A DNA stretch of 64,000 nucleotides. Origin: Sphingomonas panacis. Its GTDB lineage: Bacteria; Pseudomonadota; Alphaproteobacteria; Sphingomonadales; Sphingomonadaceae. A program made the translations under genes and the position numbers. Below the pieces are notes generated by a model that did not search any database, was not told the origin of the DNA, and was given only the letters and a program-made list of their open reading frames with translations. Positions 8,947 through 19,114 of the stretch are shown here, in pieces (the first letter of the stretch is position 1; each line of letters begins with the position of its first letter). Location: contig NZ_CP014168.1 of assembly GCF_001717955.1 (NCBI RefSeq), positions 682,001 through 746,000 on the forward strand, given 5' to 3'.

Positions 8947-9079
8947 GATGAACCGATCTGCTATCTATGATCACAAATCGGCGCCAGCGCAAGCCGCCGG
9001 TACGCCCGCCGGGGCAGGGGCGAAGTCTTCAAACGCGGCCTTTCGCCCGAAAGATCGGGCGATCGGCATCGTTCCAGTC

Positions 9080-9385
9080 TCAGGGGTGCGGCGTCAGCGC
9101 CAGGGCGTCCGCCGAACCGACGTCCTGATCGCCGGCGAATATCCGGTCCAACCGACTCCTGACGTCTTTTCGGTAGTTCTTGGACGCGGTCACGCGCGGC
9201 GCGGCCACCGCGACTTCGTCGGCGATCGCGTCCTTGATCCGTTCGAGCGCTGGTTCGGCAAGCACGTTCGCGCGGCGCAGCTCGATGCAGAGCTGTACCA
9301 GACCAACCGCAGTCGCCTGGGCCCTCAGTTCCACGTTCGTCAGCTCCCAGTGGAGCCTTTTTTGTTGGTCGTATGGCTTCGTCAT
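9080..9385 (-). CDS. Hypothetical protein, 101 aa
   Basis: Starts MTKPYDQQKRLHWELTNVEL with an upstream AGAGGAACGGCGGA; rich in charged, helix-forming residues (ELRRANVLAEPALERIKDAIADEV) and ends in a hydrophilic tail. No signal peptide, membrane helix or motif was recognised. It is separate from the efflux operon (125 bp) and from the aldo/keto reductase (about 150 bp of promoter region). An upstream in-frame extension to 9505 lacks a ribosome-binding site. Function unknown. Confidence 0.6.
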   Translation of the reverse strand: MTKPYDQQKRLHWELTNVELRAQATAVGLVQLCIELRRANVLAEPALERIKDAIADEVAVAAPRVTASKNYRKDVRSRLDRIFAGDQDVGSADALALTPHP

Positions 9386-9510
9386 TCCGCCGTTCCTCTC
9401 CGACGCGGATCGTACCCGCCGAATCAGATGCGCGCCAGCACTTAGAACCGTCCGACCGCCCCCAGCGGAGGCTCGATACCGTTCGAGCGCCCGCCAGCGG
9501 GACAAGCCGG

Positions 9511-11019
9511 TTATCGGCGCACGGCATCCTCACCGGTACGATCTTCGCCTGTCAGCCCGCCGCCAAGCGAGCGGTACAGCTCGACCAGATTGCTCTCGCG
9601 GTTCAGCCGGGTCGTGACCAACTGTTGCTGCGCCGCATAGGCGGTTCGCTGCGAATCGAGCGTCGTCAGGAACGATTCGACGCCGGCCCGGTACCGCGCG
9701 TCGGAAATCCGCAGCGCAGCCGCCGCAGCGTTCACGCGCGCCGTTTGCGCCGAAACCTGCTCGTCGATGGTGCCGCGCTGCGCCAAGGCATCGGCGACCT
9801 CGCGGAATGCGGTTTGCACCGCCTTCTCATAGGTCGAGACCGCAGCCTGTTGCTGCGCCTCCGCCGAGCGAAGATTGCCGCGCAACCGCCCGCCATCGAA
9901 GATGGGAAGCGCGATCGACGGCGCCGCGGTGTAGGTGAAGCTGCCACCGGAGAAGAGCCCGCTCAGCGCGGTGCTGATCGTCCCGACCGTCGCGGTGAGC
10001 GAGATGTTCGGAAACAGCGCCGCGCGCGCCGCGCCGATATTGGCGTTTTGTGCGATCAACTGGTGCTCGGCCTGAAGCACGTCGGGCCGGCGCAGCAAAA
10101 CCTCCGAGGAGATCCCCGTCGGCAGAACCTGCAAGGCTGCATCGCCGTTGCCGAGCCCTTGCGGGAGCATCGCCGGCGCAACCGGTGCGCCGACGAGCAG
10201 GTCGAGCGCGTTCTTGTCCTGCGCCAGCCGAGTCCTGAGCACGGCGATGTCGTTGCGCGCGCCCTGATAGGTGCTTTCCGCCTGCCGCGCCTCCAGTTCT
10301 GAGGCAACGCCGATGCGGAACTGCGCCCGGGTGAGTTCCAGCGACTGTTCGAACGACTTCAGCGAATCCTGTGAGATCCGCAACTGATCCTGGTCCGACG
10401 CGAGCGTCAGCCACGCCGTCGCGATTTCCGCGATGAGGCTGATGCGAGTCGAGCGCTGCGCTTCCTCGGTGGCGAAATATTGTTCCAGCGCCGCGCGGCT
10501 GAGGTTGCGGACGCGCCCGAACAGATCGACCTCGAAGGCCGAGACGCCGGCGTTGAGCGAATAGAATTCGAGGTCGCTCGAGCCAGCGCCGCCCCCGGCG
10601 CCAACGCCGACACCGCCGCCTGTGCCCGTGCCCGTGCCCGTGCCGCCGCCCACACCGCCGCCCGCGCCCTGGATGTTGTTGGTATAGGTCGCCGATCCCG
10701 AAAGCCGCACCGTCGGCAGCAGATCAGCCCGCTGGACGCGATATTGCGCGCGCGCCTGAAGCACGTTCGCTGCGGCGATGCGCAGATCGCGGTTGTTCTC
10801 CAGCCCCAGCGCGATGAGGCTGCGGAGCCGATCGTCGGTGAAGAACGTGCGCCAGCCGATCCTGGTGACGTCTGGCGCGTCGGTCGCGGCGGCGGGATAA
10901 ACACCCCCGGCGGGCAGCGCCGCCGGCACCGCGCCGACGGGACGCACATATTTCGGCGCGAGGTTGCAGCCGGCGAGCGCGGTGGCCGCAAGCAGGACCA
11001 GGACGTTTTTGCTATTCAT
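9511..11019 (-). CDS. RND efflux outer-membrane lipoprotein (NodT/TolC type)
   Basis: About 502 aa with a lipoprotein signal (LLAATALAGC, lipidated Cys) and two repeats of the outer-membrane efflux protein fold (ENNRDLRIAAANVLQARAQYRVQRA; later LFGRVRNLSRAALEQYFATEEA; YRAGVESFLTTLDSQRTAY). It forms the outer-membrane channel for the pump encoded upstream. ATG 11019 with GGAG upstream is preferred over GTG 11025, which abuts the pump stop codon. Between the first barrel strands sits a glycine/threonine/valine-rich insert encoded by tandem GTGCCC hexamers on the plus strand, unlike the rest of the family. It is the last gene of the efflux operon. Confidence 0.92.
   Translation of the reverse strand: MNSKNVLVLLAATALAGCNLAPKYVRPVGAVPAALPAGGVYPAAATDAPDVTRIGWRTFFTDDRLRSLIALGLENNRDLRIAAANVLQARAQYRVQRADLLPTVRLSGSATYTNNIQGAGGGVGGGTGTGTGTGGGVGVGAGGGAGSSDLEFYSLNAGVSAFEVDLFGRVRNLSRAALEQYFATEEAQRSTRISLIAEIATAWLTLASDQDQLRISQDSLKSFEQSLELTRAQFRIGVASELEARQAESTYQGARNDIAVLRTRLAQDKNALDLLVGAPVAPAMLPQGLGNGDAALQVLPTGISSEVLLRRPDVLQAEHQLIAQNANIGAARAALFPNISLTATVGTISTALSGLFSGGSFTYTAAPSIALPIFDGGRLRGNLRSAEAQQQAAVSTYEKAVQTAFREVADALAQRGTIDEQVSAQTARVNAAAAALRISDARYRAGVESFLTTLDSQRTAYAAQQQLVTTRLNRESNLVELYRSLGGGLTGEDRTGEDAVRR
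10622..10644. repeat. Short tandem hexamer repeat inside efflux channel gene
   Basis: The plus strand shows GTGCCC almost four times in a row, encoding Gly-Thr/Gly dipeptides on the minus strand within a longer Gly-rich stretch. The unit is in frame, so copy changes would alter a surface loop length without breaking the gene. Confidence 0.75.
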
Positions 11020-11025
11020 CACCAC

Positions 11026-14000
11026 TCAGGCTCCCTGCGGCGCGGGGGTGTCCCCGCGCGCGCCGTCATCACGCCGTCCATCATCATGCGGGTGCTCGTC
11101 CCCTTCGTGCTGCGTCTCATCGCCACGGCTGAACAGGCGCAGCACGACCACGAAGAACATCGGCACGAAGAAGATCGCGAGGACCGTCGCCGAGAACATG
11201 CCGCCGACCACGGCACGCCCGATCGCATTCTGGCCGCCCGCGCCCGCGCCGTTGGCGATCGCCAGCGGGAACACGCCGAAGATGAACGCGAGGCTGGTCA
11301 TCAGGATCGGCCGGAGCCGCAGCTTCGCGGCTTCGATCGCGGCGTCGAAAGGCGCGAACCCCGCGCGCATCTTCTCCTCGGCGAACTCGACGATCAGAAT
11401 CGCGTTCTTCGCCGACACGCCGATCGTGGTGATGAGACCGACCTGAAGATAGATGTCGTTGTTCAGGCCGGTAAGGCGCGCCGCCAGCAGCGCCCCCACC
11501 ACGCCGAGCGGCACGACCAGCATCACCGACAGCGGCACCGACCAGCTTTCGTACAGCGCCGCCAGGCACAGGAACACGATCAGCAGCGACAGCCCGTATA
11601 GCGCCGGTGCCTGCCCGCCCGAAAGCTGCTCTTCGTAGCTGAGGCCGGTCCAGTCGAGCCGAGTCCCCGGCGGCAGCTTGGCCTGCATGTCCTGCATCGC
11701 CTTCAACGCCGCGCCGGACGAGACGCCGGGTGCCGGCTGGCCCAAAATCTCCATCGACGGCAGGCCGTTGTAGCGGGTCAGCTGCATCGGCCCCTGGTGC
11801 CAGGATATGTTGGAGAAGGCGGTGAACGGCGCCATGTTGCCGCTCGCGCCGCGCACGTACAGATCACCGATATCTTCGGGCGCGAGGCGATACGGCGCAT
11901 CGGCCTGGATGTAGACGCGTTTGACGCGGCCACGATCGATGAAGTCATTGACGTAGGCACCGCCCCAGGCGGTCGCGATGGTGCTGTTCACCGTCGCCAG
12001 ATCGAGCCCGAGCGCGCCCGCCTTGTCCTGATCGACCTCGACCTTGAGCTGCGGCGCATCGTCCAGCGCATTGGGACGAACCCCGACCAGCGCCTTGTTC
12101 TGCGACGCCATGCCAAGCAACTGGTTGCGCGCGGCGAGCAGCTTTTCATGGCCAAGCCCGCCCTCGTCGACCAACTGGAGGTCGAAGCCGGTCGCATTGC
12201 CGAGTTCCTGCACCGCCGGCGGGATGACGGCGAAGATCAGCCCGTCCTTATAACCAGCGAACACGCCCATTGCCCGCGCGACAATCGCCTGCGCCTTGTT
12301 CTTCGCGCCCGGCCGATCCTTCCACTCCTTCATTGGCATGAAGGCGATACCGGTGTTCTGGCCGGTGCCCGAGAAGCTGAAGCCGTTGATCGTATAGACG
12401 CCCCGGATCGCATCGCCCGCATCGCTCAGGAAATGGTCGCGCACCAGGTCCAGCCCCTTCTGGGTGCGCGCGGTGGTGGACCCGGCCGGCCCCTGCACCA
12501 GCGCGATCATGACGCCCTGATCCTCGTCGGGGAGGAATCCAGTCGGCAGGCGCGTGAACAGGAACACCATGCCAGCGACGATCAACGCGTAAGCAACCAG
12601 CGAGCGGCCCCAGCGGCGCGTGGTCGAGCGCACACCGCTCTCGTAGCGTGCGCGTCCGCGGTCGAACTTGTCGTTGAACCAGCGGAAGAACCGCGCGAAC
12701 AGACCGTTGCCCTCGTTCTTCTGCGGGTCGTGCGGTTTGAGGATCGACGCGCACAGCGCCGGCGTCAGGATCAGCGCGACCGCGATCGACAGCACCATCG
12801 CCGACACGATCGTGATCGAGAACTGGCGGTAGATGACGCCGGTCGATCCGCCGAAGAACGCCATCGGCAGGAACACCGCCGACAGCACCAGCGCGATGCC
12901 GATCAGCGCGCCAGTGATCTCGTCCATCGATTTGCGCGCCGCTTCCTTCGGCGTCAGATGCTCGGTGGTGATCAGCCGCTCGACGTTCTCGACGACGACG
13001 ATCGCGTCGTCGACGAGCAGGCCGATCGCCAGCACCATGCCGAACAGGGTCAGCGTGTTGATCGAATAGCCGAACGCCGCCAGCACCGCGAACGTCCCCG
13101 TCAGCACCACCGGCACCGCGATCGTCGGGATCAGCGTCGCGCGGAAATTCTGCAGGAACAGGAACATCACGAGGAAGACGAGGACGACCGCCTCGACCAG
13201 CGTCTCGACCACCTGTTCGATCGACAGGCGGACGAACGGCGACGTATCGTAAGGGAAGATGACCTTGACGTCGGGCGGGAATTGCTTGGCGATTTCGGTC
13301 ACCCGCGACTTGACCGCTTCCACGGTGTTCAGCGCGTTGGAACCCGGCGCCAGCTTGACGGCGATGCCCGAGGCGGGCTTGCCGTTCCACTCGGCCGAGA
13401 AGCCGTAATTCTCGGCCCCGATCGCGACGCGCGCGACATCGCCCAGCCGCACGATCGACCCGTCGGCGTTGCTCTTCAGGCGGATCTTCGCGAACTCTTC
13501 AGGCGAGGTCAGCCGCGACGAGACGGACACCGTCGCGTTGAGCATCTGCTCCTTGGGCGCGGGCTGCGCGCCGATCTGCCCGGCCGAAACCTGCGCGTTC
13601 TGCGCGGTCACCGCGTTGGTGACATCGGCGATGGTGAGGGCGAAATTGTTGAGCTTGAGCGGATCGACCCAGATTCGCATCGCATATTGCGACCCAAAGA
13701 TCTGCGTGTCGCCGACACCCTCCACACGCGATAGCGGGTCCTGGATCTTGGAGGCGACGATGTCGGCGAGATCGTCGGCGTCGTGCGAGGCGTTGTCCGA
13801 ATACAGGCCGACGAACAACAGGATGTTCTGAGTCGCCTTCGCCACCAGAATGCCCTGGCGCTGCACTTCCTGCGGCAGCAGCGGAGTCGCCGCCTGCAAT
13901 TTGTTCTGTACCTGAACCTGAGCGATGTCCGGGTCGGTGCCCTGCTCAAAGGTCAGCGTGATCGTGACCGTACCGGCCGACGAGGACGAGGCCGAGAAGT

Positions 14001-14229
14001 AACGAAGGTGATCGATCCCCTTCAACTGCTGCTCGATGATCTGCGTGGTCGTATTTTCGAGCGTCTGCGCGTCCGCGCCGGGGTAGGTCGCGGTGATCGA
14101 CACCGCCGGCGGCGCGATCGCCGGGAACTGCGCGATCGGCAGCGTCCGCACCGCCAAAAGGCCGGCGATGACGACCATGACCGCCAGCACATAGGCGAAA
14201 ATCGGGCGATCGATGAAATAGCGTGACAT
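11026..14229 (-). CDS. RND multidrug efflux pump, HAE1 family (AcrB/MexB-like)
   Basis: A 1067-aa inner-membrane proton antiporter beginning [18 protein letters not shown], the typical HAE1 start. TM4 carries the proton-relay pair Asp-Asp in [17 protein letters not shown], and a second RND repeat begins around residue 540 with matching membrane segments ([20 protein letters not shown]). Length is normal for AcrB/MexB. The start is 6 bp after the adaptor stop, so the three genes form one operon. The role is export of hydrophobic drugs, solvents or plant phenolics from the periplasm; actual substrates cannot be deduced. The C-terminus is a charged tail ([14 protein letters not shown]). Confidence 0.95.
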   Translation of the reverse strand: MSRYFIDRPIFAYVLAVMVVIAGLLAVRTLPIAQFPAIAPPAVSITATYPGADAQTLENTTTQIIEQQLKGIDHLRYFSASSSSAGTVTITLTFEQGTDPDIAQVQVQNKLQAATPLLPQEVQRQGILVAKATQNILLFVGLYSDNASHDADDLADIVASKIQDPLSRVEGVGDTQIFGSQYAMRIWVDPLKLNNFALTIADVTNAVTAQNAQVSAGQIGAQPAPKEQMLNATVSVSSRLTSPEEFAKIRLKSNADGSIVRLGDVARVAIGAENYGFSAEWNGKPASGIAVKLAPGSNALNTVEAVKSRVTEIAKQFPPDVKVIFPYDTSPFVRLSIEQVVETLVEAVVLVFLVMFLFLQNFRATLIPTIAVPVVLTGTFAVLAAFGYSINTLTLFGMVLAIGLLVDDAIVVVENVERLITTEHLTPKEAARKSMDEITGALIGIALVLSAVFLPMAFFGGSTGVIYRQFSITIVSAMVLSIAVALILTPALCASILKPHDPQKNEGNGLFARFFRWFNDKFDRGRARYESGVRSTTRRWGRSLVAYALIVAGMVFLFTRLPTGFLPDEDQGVMIALVQGPAGSTTARTQKGLDLVRDHFLSDAGDAIRGVYTINGFSFSGTGQNTGIAFMPMKEWKDRPGAKNKAQAIVARAMGVFAGYKDGLIFAVIPPAVQELGNATGFDLQLVDEGGLGHEKLLAARNQLLGMASQNKALVGVRPNALDDAPQLKVEVDQDKAGALGLDLATVNSTIATAWGGAYVNDFIDRGRVKRVYIQADAPYRLAPEDIGDLYVRGASGNMAPFTAFSNISWHQGPMQLTRYNGLPSMEILGQPAPGVSSGAALKAMQDMQAKLPPGTRLDWTGLSYEEQLSGGQAPALYGLSLLIVFLCLAALYESWSVPLSVMLVVPLGVVGALLAARLTGLNNDIYLQVGLITTIGVSAKNAILIVEFAEEKMRAGFAPFDAAIEAAKLRLRPILMTSLAFIFGVFPLAIANGAGAGGQNAIGRAVVGGMFSATVLAIFFVPMFFVVVLRLFSRGDETQHEGDEHPHDDGRRDDGARGDTPAPQGA

Positions 14230-14235
14230 GGCTGG

Positions 14236-15420
14236 TTACTTCGCCTGTGTCTTTGCCTGGCCCGGCTTCGGCTGCTCGCCGGCGGGCTTGGCATTGGGGT
14301 TCCACGGCGAGCCTTGCACCGGCATGCCGGGACGCAGCATCATGGCGCCTTCGACGATGACCTTGTCACCGGGCTTGAGCCCGCCCGTCACGATCCAGTT
14401 GTCGCCATCGGTCCGGTTGGAGACGAGCGTGCGCGGCTCGACCTTGTTGCCGGCGCCGATCACCAGCACGGTCGGCTGCCCCTTCTCGTCGCGGCTGACC
14501 GCGCGCTGCGGCACCAGCATCGCCTTGGCTTGCGTGCCCTCGACGAGCGAGGCGCGAACGAACATGCCCGGCAGCAGCAGCCCGTTGGGATTGGGGAACA
14601 AGGCCCGGATGACCTGCGAACCGGTGGTGGGATCGACCGTGACGTCGGCGAAGCGCATCGTGCCTTGCGCGCCATATTCGCTGCCGTCTTCGAGCTTCAG
14701 CTTCACATGCGCGTTGCCGTCGCGGGTCAGTCGCCCGCTCAGGATTTGCTGGCGCAGTTTCAGCAGGTCGGCGCTCGACTCCTGAATGTCGACATAGACC
14801 GGATCGATCCGCTGGATCGTTGCGAGCGCATTCGCCTGCGACGCGGATACGAGCGCGCCGGTGGTGAACAGCGACCGGCCGATTCGCCCCGTGATCGGCG
14901 CGCGGATGGTGGTACGGGCGAGATCGATCTGCGCGGTACGCAGCGCAGCCTGCTGCGCGGCGACATCCGCCTGCGCCTGCGCGGCGGTGGTCTGCGCGTT
15001 CTCATATTCCTGGCGGGCGATCGCGTTGATCTTGACCAGTTCGCCGTAGCGGCGGGCCAGCGCGGCGCTCGATGCGATGCTGGAGCGCGCCCGGGTCAGC
15101 GCGGCGCGGGCGCTGGCGACCTGCGCTTCGTAAGGCGCTGGATCGATCCGGTACAGCGGCTGCCCCTTGTGAACGACGTCGCCCTCGACGAACAACCGCT
15201 CGAGCACGAGGCCGTTGACCTGGGGGCGAACCTCGGACGTTTCGAACGCGGTGGTGCGGCCGGGCAGCTCCGTCGTTAACGTCACCGGCTGCTCGCGCAC
15301 GACGACATAGCCGACCGGCGGGGCCTGCGGAGCCTGCTGCTGCTGCCCACCACCGCACGCCGTCAGGGCGAGCAAGGCGCTGGATGCCAACACACCGCGC
15401 ATCAGCCGCTTGGAGACCAT
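14236..15420 (-). CDS. RND efflux periplasmic adaptor lipoprotein
   Basis: A 394-aa membrane-fusion protein. MVSKRLMRGVLASSALLALTAC is a lipoprotein signal with the Cys anchor. Lipoyl/barrel-sandwich segments (VRPQVNGLVLERLFVEGDVVHKGQ and later IRAPITGRIGRSL) flank an alpha-hairpin rich in Ala and Gln. The start at 15420 follows GGGAAATTCT; an in-frame extension to 15603 would run into the promoter. First gene of the efflux operon; it bridges the HAE1 pump and the outer-membrane channel. The divergent TetR gene probably represses this promoter. Confidence 0.92.
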   Translation of the reverse strand: MVSKRLMRGVLASSALLALTACGGGQQQQAPQAPPVGYVVVREQPVTLTTELPGRTTAFETSEVRPQVNGLVLERLFVEGDVVHKGQPLYRIDPAPYEAQVASARAALTRARSSIASSAALARRYGELVKINAIARQEYENAQTTAAQAQADVAAQQAALRTAQIDLARTTIRAPITGRIGRSLFTTGALVSASQANALATIQRIDPVYVDIQESSADLLKLRQQILSGRLTRDGNAHVKLKLEDGSEYGAQGTMRFADVTVDPTTGSQVIRALFPNPNGLLLPGMFVRASLVEGTQAKAMLVPQRAVSRDEKGQPTVLVIGAGNKVEPRTLVSNRTDGDNWIVTGGLKPGDKVIVEGAMMLRPGMPVQGSPWNPNAKPAGEQPKPGQAKTQAK

Positions 15421-15520
15421 AGAATTTCCCGCTTGAAAAAAAGAAAGAGAGCGATCACTCACAGATCGGGCGTTAGACCCGGCGCTCGAATGCGTCAACA
15501 CACTCAAGGAGAGTCGTGAA
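15421..15520. promoter_or_regulatory. Divergent promoter, efflux operon / TetR
   Basis: A 100-bp gap separates the adaptor start (leftward) and the TetR start (rightward). The short distance and shared control region are typical of TetR-repressed RND pumps. AAGGAGA at 15506-15512 is the ribosome-binding site of the TetR gene. No clear palindrome was fixed by eye. Confidence 0.55.
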
Positions 15521-16126
15521 TTGCCGGTTGCCATATGTCCGCCCCCATCGCGTGCCGAGTTGCGCCGGAATAATGTCAAACAGGTCGCCAGACAGCTCTT
15601 CATCGAGCGCGGGTTTCACGCGACGGGAATCGCCTTGATCGCGAAGCTATCGGGCGTTGCCGTTCAGCAATTATACCGGGATTTTCCTTCGAAAGAAGAC
15701 ATTATCGCGGCGATCGTCGCAGAAGATTGTGACAGGTTCGCAGACCTTGCCACGCTCAATTCTGCGCTTGCCGAAGATGATCGCGAGGCGCTTCGAAACT
15801 GGCTCGAATCGGCGACCTGCCGAAAAGATAAAGAAAATGATATTCTGTTTCTCGAGATCGCAGCCGAGGCATCCCGCAACGAACGCATCCACTCTATTTT
15901 TTCCGACGTCAGACGCACGATGTCGGACAACATCAGCAGAGCCTTCGCCGGACTGGCCGGAAGCGAGACCGTGCAAGACGAGCATCGCCTGCTATCGGAG
16001 GCTTTTATGATCGTGACGGTCGGTTCGGCCTGCACGCGCGCTTTGCATCAGGCCGATACGCATGCCGCCGGCACGAAACTGATCTCCTGTCTTATCGATG
16101 GGTTCCAAGCTGAACCCGACAGGTAG
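15521..16126 (+). CDS. TetR/AcrR-family regulator of efflux operon
   Basis: A 201-aa regulator. Residues about 12-60 form the TetR helix-turn-helix (VKQVARQLFIERGFHATGIALIAKLSGVAVQQLYRDFPSKEDIIAAIV); the rest is the helical ligand domain. The start is an unusual TTG, chosen because AAGGAGA ends 8 bases upstream and the reading frame gives the HTH at the expected distance. Compared with neighbours the gene is less GC-rich, with AT-rich third positions in its middle. It is divergent from the adaptor gene and presumably represses the efflux operon until bound by a pump substrate. Confidence 0.88.
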   Translation: MPVAICPPPSRAELRRNNVKQVARQLFIERGFHATGIALIAKLSGVAVQQLYRDFPSKEDIIAAIVAEDCDRFADLATLNSALAEDDREALRNWLESATCRKDKENDILFLEIAAEASRNERIHSIFSDVRRTMSDNISRAFAGLAGSETVQDEHRLLSEAFMIVTVGSACTRALHQADTHAAGTKLISCLIDGFQAEPDR

Positions 16127-16151
16127 CGCATTTTTTGCGAGGCGTGGCGTG

Positions 16152-16181
16152 CCCGAAGCGGGCGCCGGGTTCGCCGGCGCG
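16152..16181 (+). terminator. Hairpins after TetR gene
   Basis: Two adjacent GC-rich stem-loops follow the TetR stop: GCCCG-aag-CGGGC at 16152-16164 and GCGCCGG-gttcg-CCGGCGC at 16163-16181, sharing two bases. No T-tract, so efficiency is uncertain. The rest of the 16127-16284 gap shows nothing recognisable. Confidence 0.4.
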
Positions 16182-16284
16182 TCCGGGAGGCGGAGCCACC
16201 TCGATCGGCGACGGCGGGGGGCGGCCGTTGTCCGGTGGGCGCCGGTGCGGTGATCCGGAAGCGCGGTCTTTATGATCGGGAGGC

Positions 16285-16317
16285 GATCAGGAGGGCGGGG
16301 CTGCCGCCCTCCTGATC
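16285..16317 (-). terminator. Strong hairpin after glycan-utilisation operon
   Basis: A perfect 14-bp inverted repeat (GATCAGGAGGGCGG and its complement) with a 5-nt loop lies 8 bp beyond the stop of the TonB receptor at 16326. It is the best terminator candidate of the left half of the window and could also stop transcription arriving from the TetR gene. Confidence 0.75.
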
Positions 16318-16325
16318 ATCGTCGG

Positions 16326-19091
16326 TTAGAAGCGGAAACGAACGCCTGCGGAAATCAGGCTGGCTTCCCACCGCACGTCGCGCGGATATTCCGGCGACTT
16401 CACGTAGCTGTGATATGGCGTTCGCAACAGGTTGGTCGCATCCACCGTCAGCGTGATCTTCTGCGTGAGATTGTAGCTCGCCGAAAGATCAAGCCGGCCG
16501 ACCGCATCCGAATAGACCGTGGTGTACACGCCCGGCGCGCCGAAGCCGTCGACGTTGGCGCTGCGATAGTTATACGCCAGCCGGATACTCGTCGGCCCGA
16601 GTTCGTACAGGCCGATGATGTTGAAGCTGTACTTAGACACGCCCGGCAACGTGTTTTTGCCGCCCGTGAAGTTCGCTGCCGACTGAAGCGTCTGCTCGCC
16701 ATCGATATAGGTGAAGTTCGCCTGCGCGCCCAACCCGCGCAGCGGCCCCGGCAGGAAATCGAAGAAGGTCGTCGCGGCGGCTTCGATGCCCTTGATCTTG
16801 CCCGACCCCGCGTTCGACGGACGATACACCAGGATGTCGCCGAACGGCGGCGTGTTCACCACCTGCGGCAGCGAATTGATGAAGCCGTCGATCTCCCGGT
16901 AGAAGCCCGCGACCGACACCGATCCCGTGCGCGAGAAATAATATTCCAGCGAGGCATCGTAGTTGCTGGAACGGATCGGCTGCAGATCGGGGTTGCCGCC
17001 ATTGCCGGTATAGGAGAGATTGCCGCCGATCGTGCCCTGCTGCACGGTCAATGTCGGGTTGATCTGGTTGAACCCCGGCCGGCTCAACGCCTGGGTACGC
17101 GACAGGCGCAGTTTCAACCGGTCGGTGAAGTGCAACTGCGCGCTGATGTTGGGCAGGATATCGACATATTGCTGCGAGGAATCGATCGGCACCAGCGCCG
17201 TGCCGTTCGCGGTGGGGATCGAATTGGTGCCGTTCAGCTTGTTGCGGGTGACAATGACACGCGCACCGATCGCGCCGTCGATCGGGAAACCGACGTTGAA
17301 CGCATATTTCACCTGAGCGTAGCTGGTGAACACCTGTTCGCGCGCCTTGAACGCGGAGAGCGGGTTGAGCAGCGGTCGATCCGACGCCCACGCCTGCCGC
17401 GTCGCGGTATCGGCGCCGGCGCGGACCAGCGCGTCCCGGACGTACCCTCGCACGTCGTTGATGCGATCGTTCAGGATGTTCGAATTGGGGGCGAACCACG
17501 AACGGAACTGCTGCACGTCATCATTGTGGAAGCCGGGTTCGATGACGGCACCGTCCGACACGCCGGGCACGCGCGAGATTGGATCGCGCAGGCTGGCGAG
17601 TGAGGCGTTGCGATCACCATAGACCGAGTTGGCGGTGCGATCGGCATAGCGCACGCCGAACTGGAACTTCGGGAACAGCGGCGATCCGGTGTCGAGCGCG
17701 ATGTTGCCCTGCCACTGCCACTGCTGCCCTTCCGAACGCTGACGATTCTCATACAGGCCGCGCATGTAGTAGCTGGCCGGATCGGCGAAATTGACGCCGC
17801 TCGGCGTGAAGTCGACACCACGCCCCGAGTTCAGCCGCACTGCCAGCGACAGCGGATTGGCGAGTTGCGTCTGGAATTCGTAATAGGTGTTGTCCGAAAT
17901 CGACTTGGTATAGGCGAGGTCGGACGTGACCACGGCGTTGCCGATCTCCCACTTCGCGCCGAGCGCACCCTGGAACGTATCGGAACTGTTACGCCCTGAC
18001 TGCTTGGTCGGGCCGTTGACGATGCCGAGATCGGTATCGAACGAGGCCAACGTCGTACCGTCCGGCGTCAGCACCGCGTTGCGGATCGTCGGCGGATTGC
18101 CGCCGGTCGTGCTGGACTGGATCGGTACGCCGAAGAAATCATTGGCGTTCTTGTTGCGATAGGCCAGCCACAGGCCGTCTGCGTAAACCGTCAGATTGTC
18201 TGCGGGCCTCCACTCCAACGAGCCGTTGACGGAGGGACGCTGGCGCGTGCCCCGGCCATAGAACAGGCCGATATCCTGCGGGAAGGTGAAGTTGCGGCCG
18301 ACCGAGGCGGGCAGGATCTGCTGCGCGGCGGGCACATTGTCCTGAAACCCCTGATAGCGGACCGAGTTGAGGTAGCGCGTCTGGGTGAAGGACACGTTGA
18401 CCAGCGCGCCGATCTCGCCGATCCCGGTCTGCCAGCGATTGCTGACGAGCAGGCTGCCGATTGGATCAAGCTTGCGCGATTCGGTGTTGTAGACACCGCG
18501 CGCCGCGCCAGCGAGTTCGAAGCCCTTGAAGTCGAACGGACGGCGCAGCCCGACGTCGATCAGCCCGGCGATGCCGCCTTCGAGATTGTCGGCGGTGGTC
18601 GCCTTGTAGACTTCGACGCGCGACAGCGCCTGCGCCGGGAAATCCGAGATCGAGACGGAGCGGCCGTCGGCGGTGAAGATCTCGCGACCCTGCACCGTCG
18701 TCTGCACGTTGGGCAGGCCGCGGATCAGCACGCCATTGGCTTCGTCGAGATAGCGCGTCACCTGCACGCCGGTGATGCGGGCGATCGCCTCGGAGGCGTT
18801 GTTGTCCGGGAACTTGCCGATATCCTCGGCGACCAGCGCATCGACGATCGCGTCGGAATTGCGCTTGAGGTTCTGCGCGCTGCTCAGGCTCTGGCGGATG
18901 CCGGTGACGACGATATCGTTCGCGGGCGCCGTGGTGGCCGCCGTCGTCGCCGATGGTGTCGTGTTGGCATCCGTCTCCGCATCGGATTGCGCGGGTGCCT
19001 GTTGCGCGGTGGCCGGTGCGGCAAAAGCCAGCACCAACCCTGTCGCGGCGGATGCCAGCAGGCGTGCGATCGTGTTCGTATTCATTGTCAT
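16326..19091 (-). CDS. TonB-dependent receptor of glycan-utilisation operon
   Basis: A 921-aa outer-membrane receptor with a signal peptide (MTMNTNTIARLLASAATGLVL...), the sphingomonad/Caulobacter plug motifs (IVVTGIRQSLSSAQNLKRNSDAIVDALVAEDIGKFPDNNASEAI) and a C-terminal phenylalanine (GVRFRF). GAGGGGAAGA precedes the ATG; a second ATG 6 bases downstream is possible. It lies 23 bp after a secreted glycoside hydrolase gene and is last in the operon. It likely imports the oligosaccharides that the hydrolase releases, powered by TonB. Transcription ends at the hairpin 16285-16317. Confidence 0.92.
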   Translation of the reverse strand: MTMNTNTIARLLASAATGLVLAFAAPATAQQAPAQSDAETDANTTPSATTAATTAPANDIVVTGIRQSLSSAQNLKRNSDAIVDALVAEDIGKFPDNNASEAIARITGVQVTRYLDEANGVLIRGLPNVQTTVQGREIFTADGRSVSISDFPAQALSRVEVYKATTADNLEGGIAGLIDVGLRRPFDFKGFELAGAARGVYNTESRKLDPIGSLLVSNRWQTGIGEIGALVNVSFTQTRYLNSVRYQGFQDNVPAAQQILPASVGRNFTFPQDIGLFYGRGTRQRPSVNGSLEWRPADNLTVYADGLWLAYRNKNANDFFGVPIQSSTTGGNPPTIRNAVLTPDGTTLASFDTDLGIVNGPTKQSGRNSSDTFQGALGAKWEIGNAVVTSDLAYTKSISDNTYYEFQTQLANPLSLAVRLNSGRGVDFTPSGVNFADPASYYMRGLYENRQRSEGQQWQWQGNIALDTGSPLFPKFQFGVRYADRTANSVYGDRNASLASLRDPISRVPGVSDGAVIEPGFHNDDVQQFRSWFAPNSNILNDRINDVRGYVRDALVRAGADTATRQAWASDRPLLNPLSAFKAREQVFTSYAQVKYAFNVGFPIDGAIGARVIVTRNKLNGTNSIPTANGTALVPIDSSQQYVDILPNISAQLHFTDRLKLRLSRTQALSRPGFNQINPTLTVQQGTIGGNLSYTGNGGNPDLQPIRSSNYDASLEYYFSRTGSVSVAGFYREIDGFINSLPQVVNTPPFGDILVYRPSNAGSGKIKGIEAAATTFFDFLPGPLRGLGAQANFTYIDGEQTLQSAANFTGGKNTLPGVSKYSFNIIGLYELGPTSIRLAYNYRSANVDGFGAPGVYTTVYSDAVGRLDLSASYNLTQKITLTVDATNLLRTPYHSYVKSPEYPRDVRWEASLISAGVRFRF

Positions 19092-19114
19092 TCTTCCCCT
19101 CGGTTTTTGTTACT

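Noticed and set aside
11797..13734. A 645-codon open frame on the plus strand opposite the RND pump gene
   Set aside because: It is a mirror of the GC-rich codon pattern of the pump gene; the translation is rich in Arg/His/Asp with no fold or motif, and it lacks a ribosome-binding site.
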